From: an uncultured Bacteroidota bacterium
GTDB lineage: Bacteria; Bacteroidota; Bacteroidia; Chitinophagales; Chitinophagaceae
DNA: 64,000 nucleotides
Assembly (NCBI GenBank): GCA_903835005.1
Contig: CAILLK010000028.1
Location: 1 to 64,000 of the forward strand
Reading direction: 5' to 3'
Shown: positions 48,918-57,748 of the stretch, piece by piece
Numbering within the stretch: the stretch's first letter is position 1
Layout of the letters: each line of letters starts with the position of its first letter
Notes under the pieces: generated by a model
Seen by the model: only the letters and a program-made list of their open reading frames with translations
Told to the model about the DNA's origin: nothing
The model's database searches: none
Translations under genes and position numbers: made by a program

Positions 48918-50291
48918 TTACTCCTTTACTATTTTTCTTACTATTACTTTACCATCATTGCCTATTATCTTTACTATATACATCCCCTCCGGCAGGCCGG
49001 CAATATTAACTTCTGCTTTTTCGATGTCATAGATTTGTGAAAACACTGTTTGACCTATGAAGTTGGAGATGACTACTCCTTCTATTTTCACCTCTCCCAT
49101 GGAGTCGCCGCAAGAGGTCGTAATAGTTATAGAGCTATAGGCTGGGTTTGGATAAATACTGACTTCGTTAGTTGTTGTTGTTTTTACATTAAGGCTTGCA
49201 CTATCGAAATTCGAAAATGGATCGCAAGATGGCTCGAATGTTACTTTACGAATTCTATTGTAATTTATCAGTGTAATGTATAAATTATTACATCTGTCAA
49301 GCGCAATTCCGCATGGTGTAAAAATTGCTGCTGCAGTAGCGGGCCCTCCATCGCCCGTATCAACATCTATCCCATTACCTGCCACACAATGTAATATACC
49401 CGATGTATCTACTTTATATACTCTTAAATTGGTACTTTCGTCAACAATAAACAGATTGTGGCTTGAATCAAATTTAAGATACGAAGCTCCTATTTGAGCG
49501 TTTGTAGCTGGGATTCCGTCTCCTATATACGTAGGTAAACCATTACCTGCAAAAGTGGAGATTATGCCCGCAGTGTTTACTTTCCGCACCCTTGAATTAC
49601 CGTCGGCAATGTATATATTTCCTGAGTCGTCGGCTGTAACCCCGGTCGGGCCATATAATTGTGCAGCAGTAGCTGCAATTCCATCACCATTATAACCGGC
49701 AACGCCTGTGCCAGCAAATGTTGATATTATGCCCGATGTATTTATCTTTCTGATTTTTGGGTTATCCAACTCCGCTAAGTATAAATTACCATGTTTATCG
49801 AAACAAATTTCATTGACATTAGTTATTTGTGCCGCTGATGCAGGGCCACCATCACCTATAGATCCGGACGTGCCATTACCGCAAATTGTATTAATTATTC
49901 CTGTGATAATATCTATTCTCCTAATAGCAAAATTATATACATCTACTACAAAAATATTTCCTGCTGTATCTAATGTAATATCTTCAAGACTGTGAAATCT
50001 TGCAGAAGTTGCTTGGCCACCATCGCCACTATAACCACCAAAACCTGTACCTGCAATTGTAGTTATAATACCATTGGTATCAATTCTGCGAATCCTGTTG
50101 GCTGCTCCGGAAGCCACAAAAAACACACCATTTTTACTAAAAGTGCAGCCACAAGGATCATCAATATATGCTGCTGTTGCTGGTCCTCCATCTCCTAGTA
50201 CGGGGGCACAAGAAGCACAACCTGCGTATTCAGTTATTAACTGCGCATTTGATAAAAAGGGCAACAATAAAAAAAGTATTACGTATTTCAT
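48918..50291 (-). CDS. Secreted NHL-repeat protein with T9SS sorting domain
   Basis: A 457-residue exported protein. The ATG at 50291 (MKYVILFLLLPFLSNAQ) is chosen because it opens the signal peptide; any longer start adds a segment of low quality. Seven NHL-type beta-propeller repeats follow (about 20-375), each with a GDGGPATAA-type turn (for example GDGGPASAAQ) and a hydrophobic strand pair such as NLYLAELDNPKIRKIN. A type A T9SS sorting domain closes it (VSIYPNPAYSSITITT to KIVKE). Such propellers usually bind proteins or glycans outside the cell. The gene upstream of it ends 8 bases away, so they form an operon. A paralogue is at 59061-60488. Confidence 0.87.
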   Translation of the reverse strand: MKYVILFLLLPFLSNAQLITEYAGCASCAPVLGDGGPATAAYIDDPCGCTFSKNGVFFVASGAANRIRRIDTNGIITTIAGTGFGGYSGDGGQATSARFHSLEDITLDTAGNIFVVDVYNFAIRRIDIITGIINTICGNGTSGSIGDGGPASAAQITNVNEICFDKHGNLYLAELDNPKIRKINTSGIISTFAGTGVAGYNGDGIAATAAQLYGPTGVTADDSGNIYIADGNSRVRKVNTAGIISTFAGNGLPTYIGDGIPATNAQIGASYLKFDSSHNLFIVDESTNLRVYKVDTSGILHCVAGNGIDVDTGDGGPATAAAIFTPCGIALDRCNNLYITLINYNRIRKVTFEPSCDPFSNFDSASLNVKTTTTNEVSIYPNPAYSSITITTSCGDSMGEVKIEGVVISNFIGQTVFSQIYDIEKAEVNIAGLPEGMYIVKIIGNDGKVIVRKIVKE

Positions 50292-50299
50292 AATATCAA

Positions 50300-50839
50300 T
50301 TATATTATCTTGATATAAAGTGGTAATGCGTCTGTTGGTGATGGTGGAGTGGAAGCTGCAAATATTGTCCATTTGGCCAATCCAGCAGTATACATCGTCG
50401 GTGTATTTTGGATAATCAAGCAATTGGCATGGAATGCGCAATCTGCGGCAGAGGTAATACCGTAACCCGATGCGCTTGACCAATTATGAGTAACTAAATT
50501 GCACTGACCAGAGATGATACTTGAATAATTTCCTGAGATTGTATTACCTCCATTACCACCGCTTCCGGGAGCGGTTCCACCACCAATTAAAACTGACGAA
50601 TAATTTCCTGTTACTTTGTGACATGCGCCTCCTAGAATAGAAGAATAAACACCGGAAACAGTATTACTACTACCATTAATAACAGTAGAAAAACTATTTG
50701 ATGCTGTATTTGTTAAGCCGTTACCAATAAATGAACAATTACCTGATGCCGTGTTGCTGAATATTGTATCAGCCCATTGAAAAAAGGGACGGGGTATTGT
50801 GCTGGAACTTTTGTGTACCTTGCCTGGTTGTTTTATCAT
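50300..50839 (-). CDS. YadA-head/Hep_Hag-like surface protein, short
   Basis: A 179-residue protein built of beta-roll repeats of Hep_Hag/YadA-head type: TASGNCSFIGNG, TVSGVYSSILGG and TISGNYSSIISGQ, about 14 residues per unit, over residues 28-125. The end (PSPTDALPLYIKII) is not of the stalk or anchor type. No signal peptide, coiled-coil stalk or membrane anchor is visible, so it may be truncated or depend on another secretion route. Its stop is 8 bases before the NHL gene, suggesting a shared transcript. Confidence 0.7.
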   Translation of the reverse strand: MIKQPGKVHKSSSTIPRPFFQWADTIFSNTASGNCSFIGNGLTNTASNSFSTVINGSSNTVSGVYSSILGGACHKVTGNYSSVLIGGGTAPGSGGNGGNTISGNYSSIISGQCNLVTHNWSSASGYGITSAADCAFHANCLIIQNTPTMYTAGLAKWTIFAASTPPSPTDALPLYIKII

Positions 50840-51226
50840 TGATTTCTGACTTTATACAATAAAATTATGCTATTTTGGAAATATAACAATAATTTCTGCA
50901 TTTTTTTTGAAGTACTTAATTGTTTATAAGTTCAGAACTCCTTACCTATATCTGCTTTGGATATTTATTCGCAGATTGAAACTACTATAATGTAAAAAAA
51001 AATACATCAACCTTGCCCCTCCCGATGGAAAATCGGGATAGACTTTCGCTCACCCACAAAACCGTCGCGGCAAGGGGGAATACGCCATCAAGCTCATTTG
51101 ACTTCATCACTATTTTCAACAAAAATGCTGCAATACAAACTGCAAGAGATCAGGAGTTCTGAGTTTAAGGATTGGTGCGAATGGGATTAACTGTAAATTC
51201 TACTGCCAACTGTAAATAACCACCTA
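50840..51226. other. Intergenic region with nested palindromes
   Basis: A gap of 387 bases between the OmpA gene and the surface cluster. It contains the palindromic element at 51011-51075. The rest is AT-rich with no accepted gene. Confidence 0.4.
51011..51075. repeat. Nested palindromic element
   Basis: Outer arms CCTTGCC (51011-51017) and GGCAAGG (51069-51075); an inner hairpin TCCCGAT/ATCGGGA (51020-51026, 51032-51038) lies inside the left side. It resembles the palindromic intergenic repeats common in this phylum. Confidence 0.5.
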
Positions 51227-52813
51227 CTATTCAATAATAAACTCCACACGCCTGTTTTTCAACCGGCCTTCTTCGGTATCATTGGTAGTTATAGGCCGCT
51301 CGCCGCCATATCCGGCGGTTTTCAGCCTGCTGCCGGCCACGCCATGGGCTACCAGGTATTTCTTCACCGCTATTGAGCGCTTCTGCGATAGCGTTTTGTT
51401 GAACTGGGCGCTGCCTTTATTGTCGGTATGGCCGTTTATCTGCAGCTTGTAGGCAGGGTTGTTCTTCATCAGCTTCACCACATTATCCAATATAGGGTAG
51501 GAGCTTTTCTGTATTATATCCTTGGATGTTTCAAAATTTACCCCCTCTATGGCCTCCTTCAATATCTTCTTCTCTTCTTCTTTCAGCTCCACAGGTTTAG
51601 GCTGTTCGGGCGCTGGTTCAGGGGCGGTTATTTGTTTTGGCGTATCGGGTGGCGGTGGTGATGCTGGCTGCGGCGCTTTTACCGTATCTATCGTTTTTGG
51701 TGCAGCCACCGATGTATCGGTAGCTGGCTCTGCTACCGAATCGGTCACTTCTTCTTTATGTTTTCTTCTGCGTTTTTTGGCCTTGTTGGTTGCTTTAACT
51801 ATCGAATCTTTATATGCCTGCTCTGCCTGCCCGGCGCTGTCTAATGAGGCCAGGCTGTCCAGGTTGAACTTAGCTGCATTCTTATCTACAATATCACTGA
51901 ATTCAGCCACTCCGGGCCCGCCTAGGGTATCATTATTAACCGCTTTTAATGGTGCGTTTGCGCCCAGCTCGTCCATATGCTGGAACCAGGGCAGCATGGT
52001 TACTATTTTTCTTTCCTTACGGAACAATGGGTTCATCCGGGTTGTGGGCAGCGTAAAACCGATACTGGCGATCACCTCGCGCGTGGCAAGGTTCTGGCTG
52101 GCTGTTCCGTCATAGATCTGCAGGCCATCCATCATGGCATAATCATACTTGGCAGCAACTTCCACATATACATAGCGGTACAAAGTAACTCTTACCGCAG
52201 CTTCAAAGCCATAATCCCAGCCGCCCCAGGTGAGTGCAGGGCCATCGAGCGGGTTAACGGGCAGGTTGCTGTGAAAATGAGGCATTACCGGCCCTATACC
52301 CCCCTTACCCAAAACATCGACAGAGACATCGGAAGTATTGGCCCGGTATACCCGCCACCTTTTTACTAAATTGATCAGGAATAGATTGAGCCCGTCGAAA
52401 TAGTAATAAGAGCCATTCTTTATAGAGAATTTTGCAGTGGAGTGCACATTAATCATATTGTTTACCAGCCCGTTGATGGATACAACCGACCCATCGGCTA
52501 TGGTATACTTTACCGGATCGTAGTTGAGCTCCAACCCCAGATCCTGCCATTCGTTGAAATAATAGCCCAGGCGATAATTTAATAAAAGCGGACTGAGCGC
52601 GGAATTGGTTTTATCATTACCCTTTGCCTTGTACAGGTCATAGCTGTTGCCGAGCTCATCCTGAACAATATGTATAGTGCTGTTGTTGTACCAGGCTTTG
52701 TTATCGCCAACACTGAAATACACGGAACCCTGCTGGGCATAGGAAGGGGTAGTATATGTGAATAATACAAATAACAGTATTAGTACTCCGTGAAGTGTAT
52801 TAATCGTTCGCAT
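51227..52813 (-). CDS. OmpA-family outer-membrane protein with Pro-rich linker
   Basis: A 528-residue envelope protein. The start at 52813 (MRTINTLHGVLILLFVLF) opens the signal peptide and is preferred because a promoter element at 52832-52839 excludes the longer start at 52843. The N-terminal 270 residues look like an outer-membrane beta-barrel region (alternating strands, for example YRYVYVEVAAKYDYAMMDG). Then comes a Lys/Arg- and Pro-rich linker. The C-terminal 110 residues are a peptidoglycan-binding OmpA domain, with LQINGHTDNKGSAQFNKTLS and GERPITTNDTEEGRLKNRRV. It tethers the outer membrane to the wall. Confidence 0.92.
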   Translation of the reverse strand: MRTINTLHGVLILLFVLFTYTTPSYAQQGSVYFSVGDNKAWYNNSTIHIVQDELGNSYDLYKAKGNDKTNSALSPLLLNYRLGYYFNEWQDLGLELNYDPVKYTIADGSVVSINGLVNNMINVHSTAKFSIKNGSYYYFDGLNLFLINLVKRWRVYRANTSDVSVDVLGKGGIGPVMPHFHSNLPVNPLDGPALTWGGWDYGFEAAVRVTLYRYVYVEVAAKYDYAMMDGLQIYDGTASQNLATREVIASIGFTLPTTRMNPLFRKERKIVTMLPWFQHMDELGANAPLKAVNNDTLGGPGVAEFSDIVDKNAAKFNLDSLASLDSAGQAEQAYKDSIVKATNKAKKRRRKHKEEVTDSVAEPATDTSVAAPKTIDTVKAPQPASPPPPDTPKQITAPEPAPEQPKPVELKEEEKKILKEAIEGVNFETSKDIIQKSSYPILDNVVKLMKNNPAYKLQINGHTDNKGSAQFNKTLSQKRSIAVKKYLVAHGVAGSRLKTAGYGGERPITTNDTEEGRLKNRRVEFIIE

Positions 52814-52831
52814 AGCATTATTATAATCAGG

Positions 52832-52839
52832 CAAAAATA
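52832..52839 (-). promoter_or_regulatory. Promoter -7 element for the OmpA gene
   Basis: Minus-strand TATTTTTG, 18 bases before the ATG at 52813. Confidence 0.5.
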
Positions 52840-52932
52840 ACATTTTTTATATTACAATCAACATAAAGTAATCGCTATAGTGTAAATATTGAACCCGCAG
52901 GCTGATAGTGAAATAGCCGGTATTCACAAGCA

Positions 52933-53598
52933 TCAGGGAAGCGATAAAAGTATATTGGAATTTAAGGTGCCCGGTATAGAAAGTGAATCAGTGGTAATGG
53001 AATGGCCATCGCTGAATTTGGCAATAATTACCGAATTAAATACCCATTTGTAATAACCCACACCATAAGCCTGCCTGTCGGCCTGGAGCGAAACCTGCTC
53101 AACAGTCTGCTCAGGAGTACCATAATTCACAGTAAGGTAGTTGACCGGATATACATCTATATTGGATACCTGCAGAAAGAAGTAGTCTGCTCCAACATTT
53201 AACTGGTGGGTGAATGGCGTGCCATTTGCCGGAAAAATATCGCTTAACGCCCACGAATAAACATTGCCATACAGACCATGGGTTGATGCGCTGCCTGTGG
53301 CTGTGGTACCGGGTGTGCCATAAAGCGCTTCGGTAGCGCCGGGAGGCACATTCAGAGTGGTTCCGTTAAAGGTGATGCTCACATTGGTATAGGTATTGTT
53401 CTGATAATAGAGCGCTATTAAATCGCAACGGGACCCTGAAAAACCGGTGGCACAGGAGCACGAACCGGAAACGCAAGTGCCGCCATTATTGCAGGTAACA
53501 CCAGCGCATTTGTTCTTAGCGCAGGCAGCAAAAAGGATAGCAGCAAAAGTGGCTATAGTCAGGAATCCGGCTGCAGACAGGAGTCTTATTTGCCTCAT
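52933..53598 (-). CDS. Lipoprotein with an EGF-like domain
   Basis: A 221-residue predicted lipoprotein. A signal ends at lipobox LFAAC (about residue 26). Directly after it is a six-Cys EGF-like module (CAGVTCNNGGTCVSGSC then CATGFSGSRC), rare in bacteria but known in some Bacteroidota. The remaining 160 residues are beta-rich and Thr/Tyr/Asn-rich with no recognised domain. The first ATG overlaps the preceding gene's stop by 4 bases (ATGA-type overlap), so translation is coupled to the haem-binding protein. The function is unknown. Confidence 0.75.
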   Translation of the reverse strand: MRQIRLLSAAGFLTIATFAAILFAACAKNKCAGVTCNNGGTCVSGSCSCATGFSGSRCDLIALYYQNNTYTNVSITFNGTTLNVPPGATEALYGTPGTTATGSASTHGLYGNVYSWALSDIFPANGTPFTHQLNVGADYFFLQVSNIDVYPVNYLTVNYGTPEQTVEQVSLQADRQAYGVGYYKWVFNSVIIAKFSDGHSITTDSLSIPGTLNSNILLSLP

Positions 53599-54107
53599 TT
53601 GCCGGCATTTTTAAGTGAGTCAGCCACCCATTTATCACTGATCTGCTTAGAGAGGGTAGTGGCCCAGTCAATGATCATCTGCTTTTCATGGTCGGTAAGG
53701 GCTGCATCTTTATGTATCCAGGTATAGCTATCCAGCGGCATACCACCTTCTTTTACCTCTCTGGCTATCTTTTTAAGCTTTTTAGCTTGCTTTGGCAGGG
53801 TGCGCTTACCATATTCAGAGAAGTTCAGTTCCTTTTTGCCTTCTGTGATATGGTCATTGAGCCACCAGGCTACGGGCTGTATATTATTGTACCAGGGGTA
53901 GCGGGTATTATTGCTGTGACAGTCGTAGCAGGCCTTAGCCAGAATCTGGTTCACACTGTCGGGTATCGGGTACATGCTGTTCATATCCAGCGGTGTTATC
54001 GCTGCATTTACATTTTTCTCCGGACGGATAAACTGTATTACAGCGAGTATTACCAGCAGTGCAATCATCACCCTTTTAAGGATACCTTTTATTTTACCTT
54101 TTGTCAT
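53595..54107 (-). CDS. Haem-binding domain protein, membrane-anchored
   Basis: A 170-residue protein with one N-terminal membrane helix (VMIALLVILAVIQFI). The mature part has a single CxxCH haem site (ACYDCHSNNTRYPWYNNIQP), as in the Haem_bd family. Aromatic residues and HITEGKKELNFSEYGKRTL follow, which is typical. The ATG at 54107 is used; a TTG at 54116 would add three residues. It is likely exported and carries c-type haem, perhaps for electron transfer. It sits in an operon with a prohibitin-like protein, a DUF2846-like protein and an EGF-like lipoprotein. Confidence 0.85.
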   Translation of the reverse strand: MTKGKIKGILKRVMIALLVILAVIQFIRPEKNVNAAITPLDMNSMYPIPDSVNQILAKACYDCHSNNTRYPWYNNIQPVAWWLNDHITEGKKELNFSEYGKRTLPKQAKKLKKIAREVKEGGMPLDSYTWIHKDAALTDHEKQMIIDWATTLSKQISDKWVADSLKNAGK

Positions 54108-54164
54108 AGGGCACAAATTAAATAATCTGGCTAAAAAATTATGTTATTTTATTGAGCCGGGCAA

Positions 54165-54896
54165 CTAATGAATATCGTAGAGGTATCTGACCTCGTTTAT
54201 TTTTTTCTTTTTGCCACCTTTTTCAAATTCCTTAGCGCCGGTCTCTTTATTCATTAATTCCAGGGCTGGTATCATCCTTATCTCTCCCTTTCCTAGTCCG
54301 CACCTTATATAGTATACTTCCCCGTTTTTTACGTCCAGCTTCAGGTCAGTGCGTTTTCCGGTTTCGGCCCAAAGATTTATTGTGCCCTGCCTGTATATTT
54401 TTACGGAATCCCTAGATTTGCTTTTTATCCGGCAGATAACCGAATCGTTGTCCAGGTGCAGATTATAGCTTGCCTCCAGAGCCAGTGTGTCTGCCAGCCT
54501 GTAAATGCACAGCAAGGCGTAGCCGGGGTTCTGTTTATCAGCGTTTATACTCTTTTCTGGTTGGGCAAGCTTATAACCGGGCATATCTTTCACAAAATAA
54601 ACATCAGCCTCAATTTTGTAGCACTTACTGATAAATGCAGGTGCAACCAATTGGGTTATTTTTACGAGGTTACCACCCATTTTCCTGGCTTTTGCCTTAG
54701 CTGACTGGATGAGTTCTACGTAATCACAATCGGTAGCTGTGGCGTTATTACCGGCTTTAATGGATCCCAGTTTTCTGGCATCGGCGGGTGCAGCCATTTT
54801 CACAGGCAGCACTATTATACTATCCGGTGCAGTCTGGCATAAGGCTGCAGAACCAGAAGACAGAAAAGCTAAAATAATCCACAACAGCAGTTTCAT
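54165..54896 (-). CDS. Secreted DUF2846-like protein
   Basis: A 243-residue exported protein with signal peptide MKLLLWIILAFLSSGSAALC. The N-terminal half has the YdgH/RcsF-like pattern (DCDYVELIQSAKAKARKMGG). The second half reads as a DUF2846-type domain (YALLCIYRLAD then GTINLWAETGKRTDLKLDV), a family of small beta domains on bacterial exported proteins. Cys residues in each part may form disulfides. It begins 20 bases after the prohibitin-like gene, so they are co-transcribed. Function unknown. Confidence 0.7.
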   Translation of the reverse strand: MKLLLWIILAFLSSGSAALCQTAPDSIIVLPVKMAAPADARKLGSIKAGNNATATDCDYVELIQSAKAKARKMGGNLVKITQLVAPAFISKCYKIEADVYFVKDMPGYKLAQPEKSINADKQNPGYALLCIYRLADTLALEASYNLHLDNDSVICRIKSKSRDSVKIYRQGTINLWAETGKRTDLKLDVKNGEVYYIRCGLGKGEIRMIPALELMNKETGAKEFEKGGKKKKINEVRYLYDIH

Positions 54897-54916
54897 GGCC
54901 CTTTTAATTCTGTATT

Positions 54917-55819
54917 TTATTTTGCATCCAGTATCATTGGCGTACTGCCCTTGCCCATGATGATCATTTTGGCATTGGTGGATGCGGCCAGTTCTTTCAT
55001 GGTTTTGATTTGTTCATATTGCAACTGCTTATCGGTAAGGTTTTCGCTGATGATGCGCTGATAGTCGGCTATACCCTGTGCTTCCACTCTTTTGCGGTCG
55101 GCTTCCTGGCGCTCTTTCTGCAAAACAAACTGCATTTTCTGGGCTTCCTGCTCCGCGTTTATTTTCGATTCAATAGCATTTTTCACAGAAGTAGGCAGGG
55201 CAATATTCCTGATAAGCAGGTTCTCCAGCAGCAGTCCGCGCTTTTTGAATTCAGCTTCAATAGATTTATAAATACGTGCCTGAAATTCATCCCGCTTGGT
55301 GGAGTAAAGAGAAACAGCATCGTAATAAACAGCATTGTCCCGTATAAGTGTCCGGGAGATAGGCCGCACTATTTTGTCTTTATAATCGAGGCCGGTTTCT
55401 TTAAAGAGATTGGGAGCATCATCGGGCACAACCCGGTAAAGTACGGTAAGGTCGATAGTTACCTCCAGTCCGTCGGCGCTCAGCACACGTATGGCATCAT
55501 CGCCCAGCTTGTCGCCTTCGTTATGCACACCGCTCATGGTGTAGTTCTGGGTACGTGTTTCCACCATTTCCACATCTACCAGGGGATCAATCAGGTGTAA
55601 TCCGCTGTTCAATATATCAGATTGCACATGGCCATATAGTTTCTGAACACCAATGTGCCCAGCATCGACCTGAATAACAGAAGCCATTAAAATGCCTACA
55701 AGCATGAGTATAGCCCCGATACCCATAGCTGGTTTACCGAAAACCTGGATTTTGTCATTAACCTTTGAGAGTATACGTCCGGCTATCAGAATGATGATAC
55801 CGATGATAAAAAAGCCCAT
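54917..55819 (-). CDS. Prohibitin/SPFH-domain membrane protein
   Basis: A 300-residue SPFH/Band 7 protein. Two N-terminal hydrophobic stretches (about residues 2-15 and 31-50) precede the SPFH domain (about 50-220). Its marks include HIGVQKLYGHVQSDILNSGL and IDLTVLYRVVPDDAPNLFKE. A coiled coil of charged residues follows (EAQKMQFVLQKERQEADRKR). Such proteins form large rings on the membrane and act as scaffolds or protease regulators. It is first in a four-gene run to 52933, with a promoter element 17 bases upstream. Confidence 0.9.
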   Translation of the reverse strand: MGFFIIGIIILIAGRILSKVNDKIQVFGKPAMGIGAILMLVGILMASVIQVDAGHIGVQKLYGHVQSDILNSGLHLIDPLVDVEMVETRTQNYTMSGVHNEGDKLGDDAIRVLSADGLEVTIDLTVLYRVVPDDAPNLFKETGLDYKDKIVRPISRTLIRDNAVYYDAVSLYSTKRDEFQARIYKSIEAEFKKRGLLLENLLIRNIALPTSVKNAIESKINAEQEAQKMQFVLQKERQEADRKRVEAQGIADYQRIISENLTDKQLQYEQIKTMKELAASTNAKMIIMGKGSTPMILDAK

Positions 55820-55836
55820 AATTTTGAATTGAAATG

Positions 55837-55844
55837 CAAAAGTA
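55837..55844 (-). promoter_or_regulatory. Promoter -7 element for the prohibitin operon
   Basis: Minus-strand TACTTTTG, 17 bases before the ATG. Confidence 0.55.
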
Positions 55845-55893
55845 GATGGATTATCTGGTAACTGTAAAAATGATTTCCTTAATTTTATAACCT

Positions 55894-57048
55894 ATGAGCG
55901 GTATGCAGAAAATTGCAGTTATTTTATTCTTTCCCTTATCCTGTTTTTTCGGGTTGCAGGCAGACGCACAGGTTGCAATTGATTCTGTCAATAACCAAAA
56001 GGTGTTTGATTCATTAACCAGTTGTGCCAATAAGGGTAATGTAGCCTGTAAAGTAGCACTGGGCCAGGCATATTCCCGCAGCAAGGATTATATGAATGCC
56101 ATGAGCTGGTTTGTAGAAGCCGCCAATGAAAAGAACACAGATGCCGAATGCAATATCGGTGTGCTTTATGAGAGTGGCCTGGGGGTTCCCAAAGATATTG
56201 GTAAAGCTATTCTGTGGTTTACAAAAAGTGCCAATCATGGCAATATAGTTTGCCAGTGCCGGCTGGGCAATCTTTACGAAACCGAACTGGGCGAGCACCA
56301 TGCTTATACCGAGGCTTTGAAATGGTATAAGCGGGCATCCGACAGCGGCAATACGGGCGCTATGATCAGCGTAGCCAGAATGTATGAAGGAGGTATTGGG
56401 GTAAACCAAGACTTTGATTTTGCAGCAGTTTATCTTAGGCGTGCCGCAGATCTTAAGGATGGCCTGGCCGAGGGCAGGCTGGGGTGGTATTATGAACATG
56501 GTTTAATTTCTGTCCCCGATACTGTGGAAGCTGTAAAGTGGTATCGCCGGTCGGCCGAGCATGGCGATGGCGCCGGCGCCGATAATTTTGGCCGGATGTA
56601 TTACTTTGGTTATGGTGGTTTGAAGGTGGACTATAATGAAGCTGTGAAATGGTTTATAAAGGCAAAGGATGAAGGTAACCCGCTTGCCTGTTATGTGCTG
56701 GGCCAGATTTATGAAGCCGGCGTGGGAGACATTAAGCAGGACAGCGCCGAGGCTTTCCATATGTTCAGCCTTGGCGCCGAAGGGGGGCATCCTGCCTCGG
56801 CCTGGAAAACCGGCATCTATTACGAACAAGGAAAAGTAGTACCCAAAAATGACAGCATTGCAGCTGCCTTCTACGATAAAGCACAGGCATTGGGCAACCT
56901 GCGTGCCAGAGGCAACCTGGGCATAATGCTGTGGGAGGGCAGGGGAGTTAAAAAAGACAAAGATAAAGGCAAGCTGTACCTGGGCCAGGCCGCCGCCGGT
57001 GGGCTTGATGAGTATAAAAAATACATGGACCGCAAAGGAATAAAGTAG
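55894..57048 (+). CDS. Secreted Sel1-repeat protein
   Basis: A 384-residue exported protein. The signal peptide (MQKIAVILFFPLSCFFGL) follows ATGs at 55894 and 55903; the second gives a tidier start. The rest is a solenoid of about nine Sel1 repeats of 36-38 residues, each with the GxxYExGxG-type turn (VLYESGLGVPKD, RMYEGGIGVNQD and RMYYFGYGGLKVD) and an A-W/F-KA-A-helix pattern. Sel1 solenoids bind other proteins and are often tied to secretion or signalling. No partner is obvious here. Confidence 0.88.
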   Translation: MSGMQKIAVILFFPLSCFFGLQADAQVAIDSVNNQKVFDSLTSCANKGNVACKVALGQAYSRSKDYMNAMSWFVEAANEKNTDAECNIGVLYESGLGVPKDIGKAILWFTKSANHGNIVCQCRLGNLYETELGEHHAYTEALKWYKRASDSGNTGAMISVARMYEGGIGVNQDFDFAAVYLRRAADLKDGLAEGRLGWYYEHGLISVPDTVEAVKWYRRSAEHGDGAGADNFGRMYYFGYGGLKVDYNEAVKWFIKAKDEGNPLACYVLGQIYEAGVGDIKQDSAEAFHMFSLGAEGGHPASAWKTGIYYEQGKVVPKNDSIAAAFYDKAQALGNLRARGNLGIMLWEGRGVKKDKDKGKLYLGQAAAGGLDEYKKYMDRKGIK

Positions 57049-57106
57049 AATCGTGCACTTCTCCTGCCAAAACCAGTACTATGCATATTAAACCACCCGC
57101 CTATAG

Positions 57107-57114
57107 TACATTTG
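57107..57114 (+). promoter_or_regulatory. Promoter -7 element for the 57131 gene
   Basis: TACATTTG, 16 bases before the ATG. Confidence 0.55.
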
Positions 57115-57130
57115 TCCTATAATTTTATAA

Positions 57131-57727
57131 ATGGAAATGACAGTTGCAGAAAAATCCGGATGTATTATTGCCATAGTGATTCAGTTGGGGGTGATCATCT
57201 ATTTTGTAAGGCGCAGCAGGAAAATCAGAAATGAATCAGCAATTCCGGAGGCCGCCCCCGATACTTATGAAGGTATGAGAAGCCTGGCATTAAAAGTTAC
57301 TGCTGATCATCTCAAGCTGACCATACCTGCAAATACAACCCTTGTTTATGGGGTAATCATGGACTGGAACCTGAACGAATCAGTAATGACACTGGCGGCC
57401 TATATTACCGGCGCTGCCAACCTCTACTTAAGTACCGGTGAGGGTTTCAGCGGCGGAGGCAAGCACCCATCTGTGGGCGAGGCAGCAGCGGCTTTTGTAG
57501 CAGGTGCGCAGGAATACCTGGGTCGGGCAATGCCTGTAACCACCACAGATTTGCCGCCCAAAGGCTGCATCCGTTTTTACCTCCTCACCAATAAAGGCCT
57601 TTTTGCCGCACAGGAGCCTATGGCTCATTTTGAAGATGCATCGTCGCCATGGCTGCGGCTTTTTGATTCTGGCAGTGAAGTGATTAAAGAGATACGCAGC
57701 AACAGGAATGTATTGATACCCGAATGA
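57131..57727 (+). CDS. Membrane-anchored protein of unknown function
   Basis: A 198-residue protein with a single N-terminal helix (IIAIVIQLGVIIYFVRR). The soluble region, after a Pro/Glu linker, has strands such as TLVYGVIMDWNLNESVMTLA and a Gly-rich turn YLSTGEGFSGGGKHP, then a helix. The end is GCIRFYLLTNKGLFAAQEPM. No known domain was recognised. It is 21 bases ahead of a GNAT acetyltransferase, so the two are probably co-transcribed from the promoter at 57107. Confidence 0.7.
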   Translation: MEMTVAEKSGCIIAIVIQLGVIIYFVRRSRKIRNESAIPEAAPDTYEGMRSLALKVTADHLKLTIPANTTLVYGVIMDWNLNESVMTLAAYITGAANLYLSTGEGFSGGGKHPSVGEAAAAFVAGAQEYLGRAMPVTTTDLPPKGCIRFYLLTNKGLFAAQEPMAHFEDASSPWLRLFDSGSEVIKEIRSNRNVLIPE

Positions 57728-57748
57728 CAGCAGATACCGCAACAGATT

